64,000 nucleotides of DNA, taken from positions 2,048,001 to 2,112,000 of the forward strand of contig NC_064037.1 in the NCBI RefSeq assembly GCF_932526225.1, written 5' to 3'. The stretch is from Nematostella vectensis (lineage: Eukaryota > Cnidaria > Anthozoa > Actiniaria > Edwardsiidae). Each line of letters opens with the position of its first letter. The stretch's first letter is position 1. The notes beneath the pieces are model-generated. The model was given only the letters and a program-made list of their open reading frames with translations. It had not been told where the DNA came from and searched no databases. Below are positions 36,197 to 50,153 of the stretch, piece after piece. Position numbers and translations under genes: made by a program.

Positions 36197-37932
36197 ATTC
36201 GTTTTCTTTCTTTGTGCTTGACCCCCCTAATCCTGATTGGTTTTGCGCAAAAATAATAAAAAAAAGTGAGTTTGCAAAATAAGCTTGCTGGATTTATTGA
36301 TTATATGTATTCAATTTGTTCCTAGGAAGTTAACAAAAAACACAAAGCAAAGAGTTTGAGGAAGTAAACAAGTATGTGAACTTTAATGTTCTATTTGAAG
36401 GGGCGCATTTTGTACAGGGAAGCATACATAGAATGCTTAACTGGTGGAGAGGGGAGAGGTAACAGTTTATTGAGCATAATGTCAACAATAGCAGGGGGAA
36501 GGGAGGGGCACTCTCTTCATACAATATTGCAGTTGTTACCTATTATTAAATAAGTTTGTAACATGTCTTTGTTTATTAAGCAAGGTCTATTTCTGAGACA
36601 AGCAAACTCAAGTAAGAGCTGTTGAAATAACAGGTGAGAGTTAAAAAAATACAATTATCTGATTAGAAAACTAATGTAGATTCCTTTGCACCAAATAAGA
36701 ACAAACTTCATTTTGTTTGTTATTTATGAGGAACGAGATGAGCTCTACAAGGCCAAGAAGAAATATGTATTGCTCATCTAAATTATACAAGTAAATAATA
36801 ATATTAAAAAAGAATTACTGTAAGTAATTAGAGTGGTTTTCATTAACCCGTGAAACAAAGTGTGATAGTTAAACGGTAATAGTTAGTAAAACACAAAAAA
36901 GAACAATAGAATCAGATCACCACAAAGTGTAATACGCTAAAGCGTAGTTCACGGGTTAATGAAGGTTTTGACATTTCAACCTTACATCCACATGAAAGTA
37001 ATGCCTAATATCGAGTGCCCTACAGTAAGTGTTTTGCAGTCAAGTTGTTTTCTTTTAGTAGGTAAAAATTATTCTAAATAATAGTAATCATAGCTATGGT
37101 CACCACTTATACATATAGAACTTGTAATGAAAAGAAAAAATATATATATATATGCAGTCAAACAACAGAATTGCATGATAACCTTGAATATATTGAATAA
37201 AGGACTGCAAAAAAAACATTTTTTGTACTAGTTGCTTGAATTGACCCTTCGCTATTTTTAGCTGAATTCCCCAACCCCTCTAAAAAAGAAAATAATAATA
37301 ATAATAGAACAAAACTAAAAAGAAAACAAACACAACAGAGACCCCCACCAACAATTTTGATTGTTTTTACTTTCCTTTAAAGGGGGAGTGTCATGTTTAA
37401 GAGATTTGCAATAGCTCTAGAGCCCTGACACAATGAACTACAGTGAAATTCTAATACTGACTTATGAGCTTTTGGTACATGTGGGAGACTTTAAACAAAA
37501 CAAAAAAAATGACCACAAACTGTCAATTAACATAGTTTTCAATATAATATTGCATATTATTTAATAAGGTATTGACAGCTTTAAAAAGTTCAACTGTTTG
37601 TAGACACTTAAAAGCCTACAATAAACACTGACTCCAGACATGCGCAGTACTATGCTGCTGCCCCTTTAAAGTAAAATACAGCTTTACTTAGTCAGCGTAG
37701 ACAATATTGCGGATTTTGTCAATATTCTAATATGAATATGTCAATATTCTCCCCCCTTACGTCTTATTTCAATTTATTTTATGATTTTCACATGATACCA
37801 AAACAGCGTCTTTTTTCTTCGCTAATTTGATGTCATATACACAATAAAAGAGATGCGCCCGTGCGCATGGCGAGTCCCCAAGGGACCCAAGACGCCCAAA
37901 TAGACCTCTATTTTTTGTCATCCACAATCTCG

Positions 37933-38193
37933 GCGAGCTGTGCGTGGCGTAACCGTATTACAGGCCTGGGATCCTGGTTATTGTCCTCCCCATTAATGCG
38001 CGGGTTGGGATAACCTTGCAAGAGTGTTGTGCAGCATATTCGCTCGGAAATATCGGTGCTTGGGGCCTTCGGGTTCTTTACAGCCTTCCGTAAAAGCCTT
38101 GTGCTGCCATACCGATTGGGTAATCCGTATGTATGGTTGCCGTTTTGTTCTTCAGACCGGGTTCGATCCCAGGCCAATGGGCTTTTTTTTTTT
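37933..38193 (+). ncRNA. Candidate Pol III RNA, copy 15
   Basis: B-box 38160-38170. Carries the GCAGC and GGTTGCCG pair of variants seen in copies 10 and 17. Confidence 0.5.
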
Positions 38194-39945
38194 ATTCGTT
38201 TTCTTTCTTTGTGCTTGACCCCCCTAATCCTGATTGGTTTTGCGCAAAAATAATGAAAAAAAGTGAGTTTGCAAAATAAGCTAGCTGGATTTATTGATTA
38301 TATGTATTCAATTTGTTCCTAGGAAGTTAACAAAAAACACAAAGCAAAGAGTTTGAGGAAGTAAACAAGTATGTGAACTTTAATGATCTATTTAAAATGG
38401 CGCATTTTGTACAGGGAAGCATACATAGAATGCTTAACTGGTGGAGAGGGAAGAGGTAAAAGTTTATTGAGCATAATTTAAACAATAGCAGGGGGAAGAG
38501 AAGGGCACTCTCTTCATACAATATTGCAGTTGTTACCTATTATTTAATAAGTTTGTAACATGTCTTTGTTTATTAAGCAAGGTCTAATTCTGAGACAAGC
38601 AAACTCAAGTAAGAGCTGTTGAAATAACAGGTGAGAGTTAAAAAAAAAACAATTATCTGATTAGAAAACTAATGTAGATTCCTTTGCACCAAATAAGAAC
38701 AAACTTCATTTTGTTTGTTATTTATGAGGAACGAGATGAGCTCTACAAGGCCAAGAAGAAATATGTATTGCTCATCTAAATTATACAAGTAAATAATAAT
38801 ATTAAAAAAGAATTACTGTAAGTAATTAGAGTGGTTTTCATTAACCCGTGAAACAAAGTGTGATAGTTAAACGGTAATAGTTAGTAAAACACAAAAAAGA
38901 ACAATAGAATCAGATCACCACAAAGTGTAATACGCTAAAGCGTAGTTTACGGGTTAATGAAGGTTTTGACATTTCAACCTTACATCCACATGAAAGTAAT
39001 GCCTAATATCGAGTGCCCTACAGTAAGTGTTTTGCAGTCAAGTTGTTTTCTTTTAGTAGGTAAAAAATTATTCTAAATAATAGTAATCATAGCTATGGTC
39101 ACCACTTACACATATAGAACTTGTAATGAAAAGAAAGAAAAATATATATACATATATATATATATGCAGTCAAACAACAGAATTGCATGATAACCTTGAA
39201 TATATTGAATAAAGGACTGCAAAAAAAACATTTTTTGTACTAGTTGCTTGAATTGACCCTTCGCTATTTTTAGCTGAATTCCCCAACCCCTCTAAAAAAG
39301 AAAATAATAATAATAATAGAACAAAACTAAAAAGAAAACAAACACAACAGAGACCCCCACCAACAATTTTGATTGTTTTTACTTTCCTTTAAAGGGGGAG
39401 TGTCATGTTTAAGAGATTTGCAATAGCTCTAGAGCCCTGACACAATGAACTACAGTGAAATTCTAATACTGACTTATGAGCTTTTGGTACATGTGGGAGA
39501 CTTTAAACAAAACAAAAAAAATGACCACAAACTGTCAATTAACATAGTTTTCAATATAATATTGCATATTATTTAATAAGGTATTGACAGCTTTAAAAAG
39601 TTCAACTGTTTGTAGACACTTAAAAGCCTACAATAAACACTGACTCCAGACATGCGCAGTACTATGCTGCTGCCCCTTTAAAGTAAAATACAGCTTTACT
39701 TAGTCAGCGTAGACAATATTGCGGATTTTGTCAATATTCTAATATGAATATGTCAATATTCTCCCCCCTTACGTCTTTATTTCTATTTATTCTATGCTTT
39801 TCACATGATACCAAAACAGCGTCTTTTTTCTTCGCTAATTTGATGTCATGTACACAATAAAAGAGATGCGCCCGTGCGCATGGCGAGTCCCCAAGGGACC
39901 CAAGACGCCCAAATAGACCTCTATTTTTTGTCATCCACAATCTCG

Positions 39946-40206
39946 GCGAGCTGTGCGTGGCGTAACCGTATTACAGGCCTGGGATCCTGGTTATTGTCCT
40001 CCCCATTAATGCTCGGGTTGGGATAACCTTGCAAGAGTGTTGTACAGCATATTCGCTCGGAAATATCGGTGCTTGGGGCCTTCGGGTTCTTTACAGCCTT
40101 CCGTAAAAGCCTTGTGCTGCCATACCGATTGGGTAATCCGTATGTATGGTTTCCGTTTTGTTCTTCAGACCGGGTTCGATCCCAGGCCAATGGGCTTTTT
40201 TTTTTT
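39946..40206 (+). ncRNA. Candidate Pol III RNA, copy 16
   Basis: B-box 40173-40183. One private change, AATGCTCGGG for AATGCGCGGG, in an apical loop. Confidence 0.5.
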
Positions 40207-41944
40207 ATTCGTTTTCTTTCTTTGTGCTTGACCCCCCTAATCCTGATTGGTTTTGCGCAAAAATAATGAAAAAAAGTGAGTTTGCAAAATAAGCTAGCTG
40301 GATTTATTGATTATATGTATTCAATTTGTTCCTAGGAAGTTAACAAAAAACACAAAGCAAAGAGTTTGAGGAAGTAAACAAGTATGTGAACTTTAATGAT
40401 CTATTTAAAGGGGCGCATTTTGTACAGGGAAGCATACATAGAATGCTTAACTGGTGGAGAGGGAAGAGGTAAAAGTTTATTGAGCATAATTTCAACAATA
40501 GCAGGGGGAAGAGAGGGGCACTCTCTTCATACAATATTGCAGTTGTTACCTATTATTAAATAAGTTTGTAACATGTCTTTGTTTATTAAGCAAGGTCTAT
40601 TTCTGAGACAAGCAAACTCAAGTAAGAGCTGTTGAAATAACAGGTGAGTGTTAAAAAAAATACAATTATCTGATTAGAAAACTAATGTAGATTCCTTTGC
40701 ACCAAATAAGAACAAACTTCATTTTGTTTGTTATTTATGAGGAACGAGATGAGCTCTACAAGGCCAAGAAGAAATATGTATTGCTCATCTAAATTATACA
40801 AGTAAATAATAATATTAAAAAAGAATTACTGTAAGTAATTAGAGTGGTTTTCATTAACCCGTGAAACAAAGTGTGATAGTTAAACGGTAATAGTTAGTAA
40901 AACACAAAAAAGAACAATAGAATCAGATCACCACAAAGTGTAATACGCTAAAGCGTAGTTCACGGGTTAATGAAGGTTTTGACATTTCAACCTTACATCC
41001 ACATGAAAGTAATGCCTAATATCGAGTGCCCTACAGTAAGTGTTTTGCAGTCAAGTTGTTTTCTTTTAGTAGGTAAAAAATTATTCTAAATAATAGTAAT
41101 CATAGCTATGGTCACCACTTATACATATAAAACTTGTAATGAAAAGAAAAAAAATATATATATATGCAGGCAAACAACAGAATTGCATGATAACCTTGAA
41201 TATATTGAATAAAGGACTGCAAAAAAACATTTTTTGTACTAGTTGCTTGAATTGACCCTTCGCTATCTTTAGCTGAATTCCCCAACCCCTCTAAAAAAGA
41301 AAATAATAATAATAATAGAACAAAACTAAAAAGAAAACAAACACAACAGAGACCCCCACCAACAATTTTGATTTTTTTTACTTTCCTTTAAAGGGGGAGT
41401 GTCATGTTTAAGAGATTTGCAATAGCTCTAGAGCCCTGACACAATGAACTACAGTGAAATTCTAATACTGACTTATGAGCTTTTGGTACATGTGGGAGAC
41501 TTTAAACAAAACAAAAAAAATGACCACAAACTGTCAATTAACATAGTTTTCAATATAATATTGCATATTATTTAATAAGGTATTGACAGCTTTTAAAAAG
41601 TTCAACTGTTTGTTGACATTTAAAAGCCTACAATAATCACTGACTCCAGACATGCGCAGTACTATGCTGCTGCCTCTTTAAAGTAAAATACAGCTTTACT
41701 TAGTCAGCGTAGACAATATTGCGGATTTTGTCAATATTCTAATATGAAGATGTCAATATTCTCCCCCCTTACGTCTTATTTCAATTTATTTTATGATTTT
41801 CACATGATACCAAAACAGCGTCTTTTTTCTTCGCTAATTTGATGTCATATACACAATAAAAGAGATGCGCCCGTGCGCATGGCGAGTCCCCAAGGGACCC
41901 AAGACGCCCAAATAGACCTCTATTTTTTGTCATCCACAATCTCG

Positions 41945-42205
41945 GCGAGCTGTGCGTGGCGTAACCGTATTACAGGCCTGGGATCCTGGTTATTGTCCTC
42001 CCCATTAATGCGCGGGTTGGGATAACCTTGCAAGAGTGTTGTGCAGCATATTCGCTCGGAAATATCGGTGCTTGGGGCCTTCGGGTTCTTTACAGCCTTC
42101 CGTAAAAGCCTTGTGCTGCCATACCGATTGGGTAATCCGTATGTATGGTTGCCGTTTTGTTCTTCAGACCGGGTTCGATCCCAGGCCAATGGGCTTTTTT
42201 TTTTT
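41945..42205 (+). ncRNA. Candidate Pol III RNA, copy 17
   Basis: B-box 42172-42182. Has the GCAGC and GGTTGCCG variants; otherwise it matches the majority. Confidence 0.5.
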
Positions 42206-43958
42206 ATTCGTTTTCTTTCTTTGTGCTTGACCCCCCTAATCCTGATTGGTTTTGCGCAAAAATAATGAAAAAAAGTGAGTTTGCAAAATAAGCTAGCTGG
42301 ATTTATTGATTATATGTATTCAATTTGTTCCTAGGAAGTTAACAAAAAACACAAAGCAAAGAGTTTGAGGAAGTAAACAAGTATGTGAACTTTAATGATC
42401 TATTTAAAAGGGCGCATTTTGTACAGGGAAGCATACATAGAATGCTTAACTGGTGGAGAGGGAAGAGGTAAAAGTTTATTGAGCATAATTTCAACAATAG
42501 CAGGGGGAAGAGAAGGGCACTCTCTTCATACAATATTGCAGTTGTTACCTATTATTTAATAAGTTTGTAACATGTCTTTGTTTATTAAGCAAGGTCTAAT
42601 TCTGAGACAAGCAAACTCAAGTAAGAGCTGTTGAAATAACAGGTGAGAGTTAAAAAAAAAACAATTATCTGATTAGAAAACTAATGTAGATTCCTTTGCA
42701 CCAAATAAGAACAAACTTCATTTTGTTTGTTATTTATGAGGAACGAGATGAGCTCTACAAGGCCAAGAAGAAATATGTATTGCTCATCTAAATTATACAA
42801 GTAAATAATAATATTAAAAAAGAATTACTGTAAGTAATTAGAGTGGTTTTCATTAACCCGTGAAACAAAGTGTGATAGTTAAACGGTAATAGTTAGTAAA
42901 ACACAAAAAAGAACAATAGAATCAGATCACCACAAAGTGTAATACGCTAAAGCGTAGTTCACGGGTTAATGAAGGTTTTGACATTTCAACCTTACATCCA
43001 CATGAAAGTAATGCCTAATATCGAGTGCCCTACAGTAAGTGTTTTGCAGTCAAGTTGTTTTCTTTTAGTAGGTAAAAAATTATTCTAAATAATAGTAATC
43101 ATAGCTATGGTCACCACTTACACATATAGAACTTGTAATGAAAAGAAAGAAAAATATATATATATATATATATATATATGCAGTCAAACAACAGAATTGC
43201 ATGATAACCTTGAATATATTGAATAAAGGACTGCAAAAAATATCTTTTGTACTAGTTGCTTGAATTGACCCTTCGCTATTTTTAGCTGAATTCCCCAACC
43301 CCTCTAAAAAAGAAAATAATAATAATAATAGAACAAAACTAAAAAGAAAACAAACACAACAGAGACCCCCACCAACAATTTTAATTTTTTTTACTTTCCT
43401 TTAAAGGGGGAGTGTCATGTTTAAGAGATTTGCAATAGCTCTAGAGCCCTGACACAATGAACTACAATGAAATTCTAATACTGACTTATGAGCTTTTGGT
43501 ACATGTGGGAGACTTTAAACAAAACAAAAAAAATGACCACAAACTGTCAATTAACATAGTTTTCAATATAATATTGCATATTATTTAATAAGGTATTGAC
43601 AGCTTTTAAAAAGTTCAACTGTTTGTAGACACTTAAAAGCCTACAATAAACACTGACTCCAGACATGCGCAGTACTATGCTGCTGCCCCTTTAAAGTAAA
43701 ATACAGCTTTACTTAGTCAGCGTAGACAATATTGCGGATTTTGTCAATATTCTAATATGAATATGTCAATATTCTCCCCCCTTACGTCTTTGTTTCTATT
43801 TATTCTATGCTTTTCACATGATACCAAAACAGCGTCTTTTTTCTTCGCTAATTTGATGTCATGTACACAATAAAAGAGATGCGCCCGTGCGCATGGCGAG
43901 TCCCCAAGGGACCAAAGACGCCCAAATAGACCTCTATTTTTTGTCATCCACAATCTCG

Positions 43959-44216
43959 GCGAGCTGTGCGTGGCGTAACCGTATTACAGGCCTGGGATCC
44001 TGGTTATTGTCCTCCCCATTAATGCGCGGGTTGGGATAACCTTGCAAGAGTGTTGTACAGCATATTCGCTCGGAAATATCGGTGCTTGGGGCCTTCGGGT
44101 TCTTTACAGCCTTCCGTAAAAGCCTTTTGCTGCCATACCGATTGGGTAATCCGTATGTATGGTTTCCGTTTTGTTCTTCAGACCGGGTTCGATCCCAGGC
44201 CAATGGGCTTTTTTTT
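43959..44216 (+). ncRNA. Candidate Pol III RNA, copy 18
   Basis: B-box 44186-44196. CCTTTTGCTG variant of copies 11 and 12, T8 terminator and the same CACCTAATCC downstream as copy 11. Confidence 0.5.
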
Positions 44217-45888
44217 ATTCGTTTTCTTTCTTTGTGCTTGACCCACCTAATCCTGATTGGTTTTGCGCAAAAATAATGAAAAAAAGTGAGTTTGCAAAAT
44301 AAGCTAGCTGGATTTATTGATTATATGTATTCAATTTGTTCCTAGGAAGTTAACAAAAAACACAAAGCAAAGAGTTTGAGGAAGTAAACAAGTATGTGAA
44401 CTTTAATGATCTATTTAAAAGGGCGCATTTTGTACAGGGAAGCATACATAGAATGCTTAACTGGTGGAGAGGGAAGAGGTAAAAGTTTATTGAGCATAAT
44501 TTCAACAATAGCAGGGGGAAGAGAGGGGCACTCTCTTCATACAATATTGCAGTTGTTACCTATTATTATATAAGTTTGTAACATGTCTTTGTTTATTAAT
44601 CAAGGTCTATTTCTGAGACAAGCAAACTCAAGTAAGAGCTGTTGAAATAACAGGTGAGAGTTAAAAAAAAACAATTATCTGATTAGAAAACTAATGTAGA
44701 TTCCTTTGCACCAAATAAGAACAAACTTCATTTTGTTTGTTATTTATGAGGAACGAGATGAGCTCTACAAGGCCAAGAAGAAATATGTATTGCTCATCTA
44801 AATTATACAAGTAAATAATAATATTAAAAAAGAATTACTGTAAGTAATTAGAAAAGAACAATAGAATCAGATCACAACAAAGTGTAATACGCTAAAACGT
44901 AGTTCACGGATTAATGAAGGTTTTGACATTTCAACCTTACATCCACATGAAAGTAATGCCTAATATCGAGTGCCCTACAGTAAGTGTTTTGCAGTAAAGT
45001 TGTTTTCTTTTAGTAGGTAAAAAATTATTCTAAATAATAGTAATCATAGCTATGGTCACCACTTACACATATAGCACTTGTAATGAAAAGAAAGAAAAAA
45101 TATATATATGCAGTCAAACAACAGAATTGCATGATAACCTTGAATATATTGAATAAAGGACTGCAAAAAAACATCTTTTGTACTAGTTGCTTGAATTGAC
45201 CCTTGGCTATTTTTAGCTGAATTCCCCTCCCCCTCTAAAAAAGAAAATAATAATAATAATAGAACAAAACTAAAAAGAAAACAAAGACAACAGAGACCCC
45301 CACCAACAATTTTGATTTTTTTACTTTCCTTTAAAGGGGGAGTGTCATGGTTAAGAGATTTGCAATAGCTCTAGAGCACTGACACAATGAACTTCTGTGA
45401 AATTCTAATACTGACTTATGAGCTTTTGGTACATGTGGGAGACTTTAAACAAAACAAAAAAAATGACCACAAACTGTCAATTAACATAGTTTTCAATATA
45501 ATATTGCATATTATTTAATAAGGTATTCACAGCTTTTAAAAAGTTCAACTGTTTGTTGACACTTAAAAGCCTACAATAATCACTGACTCCAGACATGCGC
45601 AGTACTATGCTGCTGCCTCTTTAAAGTAAAATACAGCTTTACTTAGTCAGCGTAGACAAAATTGCGGATTTTGTCAATATTCTAATATGAAGATGTCAAT
45701 ATTCTCCCCCCTTACGTCTTTATTTCAATTTATTTTATGATTTTCACATGATACCAAAACAGCGTCTTTTTTCTTCGCTAATTTGATGTCATATACACAA
45801 TAAAAGAGATGCGCCCGTGCGCATGGCGAGTCCCCAAGGGACCCAAGACGCCCAAATAGACCTCTATTTTTTGTCATCCACAATCTCG

Positions 45889-46150
45889 GCGAGCTGTGCG
45901 TGGCGTAACCGTATTACAGGCCTGGGATCCTGGTTATTGACCTCCCCATTAATGCGCGGGTTGGGATAACCTTGCAAGAGTGTTGTGCAGCATATTCGCT
46001 CGGAAATATCGGTGCTTGGGGCCTTCGGGTTCTTTACAGCCTTCCGTAAAAGCCTTGTGCTGCCATACCGATTGGGTAATCCGTATGTATGGTTTCCGTT
46101 TTGTTCTTCAGACCGGGTTCGATCCCAGGCCAATGGCCTTTTTTTTTTTT
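45889..46150 (+). ncRNA. Candidate Pol III RNA, copy 19
   Basis: B-box 46116-46126, T12. GCAGC variant, private TTGACCTCC in a loop, and ATGGCC before the T-run (shared with copy 21). The unit upstream has lost the left arm of the inverted-repeat module. Confidence 0.5.
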
Positions 46151-47894
46151 AATTCGTTTTTTTTTTCTTTGTGCTGGACCCCCTTAATCCTGATAGGTTT
46201 TGCGCAAAAATAATAAAAAAAAGTGAGTTTGCAAAATAAGCTTGCTAGATTTATTGATTATATGTATTCAATTTGTTCCTAGGAAGTTAACAAAAAACAC
46301 AAAGCAAAGAGTTTGAGGAAGTAAACAAGTATGTGAACTTTAATGTTCTATTTGAAGGGGTGCATTTTGTTCAGGGAAGCATACATAGAATGCTTAACTG
46401 GTGGAGAGGGAAGAGGTAAAAGTTTATTGAGCATAATTTCAACAATAGCAGGGGGAAGAGAAGGGCACTCTCTTCATACAATATTGCAGTTGTTACCTAT
46501 TATTAAATAAGTTTGTAACATGTCTTTGTTTATTAAGCAAGGTCTATTTCTGAGACAAGCAAACTCAAGTAAGAGCTGTTGAAATAACAGGTGAGAGTTA
46601 AAAAAAAACAATTATCTGATTAGAAAACTAATGTAGATTCCTTTGCACCAAATAAGAACAAACTTCATTTTGTTTGTTATTTATGAGGAACGAGATGAGC
46701 TCTACAAGGCCAAGAAGAAATATGTATTGCTCATCTAAATTATACAAGTAAATAATAATATTAAAAAAGAATTACTGTAAGTAATTAGAGTGGTTTTCAT
46801 TAACCCGTGAAACAAAGTGTGATAGTTAAACGGTAATAGTTAGTAAAACACAAAAAAGAACAATAGAATCAGATCACCACAAAGTGTAATACGCTAAAGC
46901 GTAGTTCACGGGTTAATGAAGGTTTTGACATTTCAACCTTACATCCACATGAAAGTAATGCCTAATATCGAGTGCCCTACAGTAAGTGTTTTGCAGTCAA
47001 GTTGTTTTCTTTTAGTAGGTAAAAAATTATTCTAAATAATAGTAATCATAGCTATGGTCACCACTTATACATATAGAACTTGTAATGAAAAGAAAAAATA
47101 TATATATATATATGCAGTCAAACAACAGAATTGCATGATAACCTTGAATATATTGAATAAAGGACTGCAAAAAAAACATTTTTTGTACTAGTTGCTTGAA
47201 TTGACCCTTCGCTATTTTTAGCTGAATTCCCCAACCCCTCTAAAAAAGAAAATAATAATAATAATAGAACAAAACTAAAAAGAAAACAAACACAACAGAG
47301 ACCCCCACCAACAATTTTGATTTTTTTTACTTTCCTTTAAAGGGGGAGTGTCATGTTTAAGAGATTTGCAATAGCGCTAGAGCCCTGACACAATGAACTA
47401 CAGTGAAATTCTAATACTGACTTATGAGCTTTTGGTACATGTGGGAGACTTTAAACAAAACAAAAAAAATGACCACAAACTGTCAATTAACATAGTTTTC
47501 AATATAATATTGCATATTATTTAATAAGGTATTGACAGCTTTTAAAAAGTTCAACTGTTTGTAGACACTTAAAAGCCTACAATAAACACTGACTCCAGAC
47601 ATGCGCAGTACTATGCTGCTGCCCCTTTAAAGTAAAATACAGCTTTACTTAGTCAGCGTAGACAATATTGCGGATTTTGTCAATATTCTAATATGAATAT
47701 GTCAATATTCTCCCCCCTTACGTCTTTATTTCTATTTATTCTATGCTTTTCACATGATACCAAAACAGCGTCTTTTTTCTTCGCTAATTTGATGTCATGT
47801 ACACAATAAAAGAGATGCGCCCGTGCGCATGGCGAGTCCCCAAGGGACCCAAGACGCCCAAATAGACCTCTATTTTTTGTCATCCACAATCTCG

Positions 47895-48155
47895 GCGAGC
47901 TGTGCGTGGCGTAACCGTATTACAGGCCTGGGATCCTGGTTATTGTCCTCCCCATTAATGCGCGGGTTGGGATAACCTTGCAAGAGTGTTGTACAGCATA
48001 TTCGCTCTGAAATATCGGTGCTTGGGGCCTTCGGGTTCTTTACAGCCTTCCGTAAAAGCCTTGTGCTGCCATACCGATTGGGTAATCCGTATGTATGGTT
48101 TCCGTTTTGTTCTTCAGACCGGGTTCGATCCCAGGCCAATGGGCTTTTTTTTTTT
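47895..48155 (+). ncRNA. Candidate Pol III RNA, copy 20
   Basis: B-box 48122-48132. One private change, GCTCTGAAAT for GCTCGGAAAT, in the loop of the ATATT/AATAT hairpin. Confidence 0.5.
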
Positions 48156-49893
48156 ATTCGTTTTCTTTCTTTGTGCTTGACCCCCCTAATCCTGATTGGT
48201 TTTGCGCAAAAATAATGAAAAAAAGTGAGTTTGCAAAATAAGCTAGCTGGATTTATTGATTATATGTATTCAATTTGTTCCTAGGAAGTTAACAAAAAAC
48301 ACAAAGCAAAGAGTTTGAGGAAGTAAACAAGTATGTGAACTTTAATGATCTATTTAAAGGGGCGCATTTTGTACAGGGAAGCATACATAGAATGCTTAAC
48401 TGGTGGAGAGGGAAGAGGTAAAAGTTTATTGAGCATAATTTCAACAATAGCAGGGGGAAGAGAGGGGCACTCTCTTCATACAATATTGCAGTTGTTACCT
48501 ATTATTAAATAAGTTTGTAACATGTCTTTGTTTATTAAGCAAGTTCTATTTCTGAGACAAGCAAACTCAAGTAAGAGCTGTTGAAATAACAGGTGAGAGT
48601 TAAAAAAATACAATTATCTGATTAGAAAACTAATGTAGATTCCTTTGCACCAAATAAGAACAAACTTCATTTTGTTTGTTATTTATGAGGAACGAGATGA
48701 GCTCTACAAGGCCAAGAAGAAATATGTATTGCTCATCTAAATTATACAAGTAAATAATAATATTAAAAAAGAATTACTGTAAGTAATTAGAGTGGTTTTC
48801 ATTAACCCGTGAAACAAAGTGTGATAGTTAAACGGTAATAGTTAGTAAAACACAAAAAAGAACAATAGAATCAGATCACCACAAAGTGTAATACGCTAAA
48901 GCGTAGTTCACGGGTTAATGAAGGTTTTGACATTTCAACCTTACATCCACATAAAAGTAATGCCTAATATCGAGTGCCCTACAGTAAGTGTTTTGCAGTC
49001 AAGTTGTTTTCTTTTAGTAGGTAAAAAATTATTCTAAATAATAGTAATCATAGCTATGGTCACCACTTATACATATAGAACTTGTAATGAAAAGAAAAAA
49101 AATATATATATATGCAGTCAAACAATAGAATTGCATGATAACCTTGAATATATTGAATAAAGGACTGCAAAAAAACATTTTTTGTACTAGTTGCTTGAAT
49201 TGACCCTTCGCTATCTTTAGCTGAATTCCCCAACCCCTCTAAAAAAGAAAATAATAATAATAATAGAACAAAACTAAAAAGAAAACAAACACAACAGAGA
49301 CCCCCACTAACAATTTTGATTTTTTTTACTTTCCTTTAAAGGGGGAGTGTCATGTTTAAGAGAATTGCAATAGCTCTAGAGCACTGACACAATGAACTTC
49401 AGTGAAATTCTAATACTGACTTATGAGCTTTTGGTACATGTGGGAGACTTTAAACAAAACAAAAAATATGACCACAAACTGTCAATTAACATAGTTTTCA
49501 ATATAATATTGCATATTATTTAATAAGGTATTCACAGCTTTTAAAAAGTTCAACTGTTTGTTGACACTTAAAAGCCTACAATAATCACTGACTCCAGACA
49601 TGCGCAGTACTATGCTGCTGCCTCTTTAAAGTAAAATACAGCTTTACTTAGTCAGCGTAGACAAAATTGCGGATTTTGTCAATATTCTAATATGAAGATG
49701 TCAATATTCTCCCCCCTTACGTCTTTATTTCAATTTATTTTATGATTTTCACATGATACCAAAACAGCGTCTTTTTTCTTCGCTAATTTGATGTCATATA
49801 CACAATAAAAGAGATGCGCCCGTGCGCATGGCGAGTCCCCAAGGGACCCAAGACGCCCAAATAGACCTCTATTTTTTGTCATCCACAATCTCG

Positions 49894-50153
49894 GCGAGCT
49901 GTGCGTGGCGTAACCGTATTACAGGCCTGGGATCCTGGTTATTGTCCTCCCCATTAATGCGCGGGTTGGGATAACCTTGCAAGAGTGTTGTACAGCATAT
50001 TCGCTCGGAAATATCGGTGCTTGGGGCCTTCGGGTTCTTTACAGCCTTCCGTAAAAGCCTTGTGCTGCCATACCGATTGGGTAATCCGTATGTATGGTTT
50101 CCGTTTTGTTCTTCAGACCGGGTTCGATCCCAGGCCAATGGCCTTTTTTTTTT
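49894..50153 (+). ncRNA. Candidate Pol III RNA, copy 21 (last)
   Basis: B-box 50121-50131, T10 after ATGGCC. Internal sequence equals the majority. Its flanks resemble the first units of the array more than the middle ones. Confidence 0.5.
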
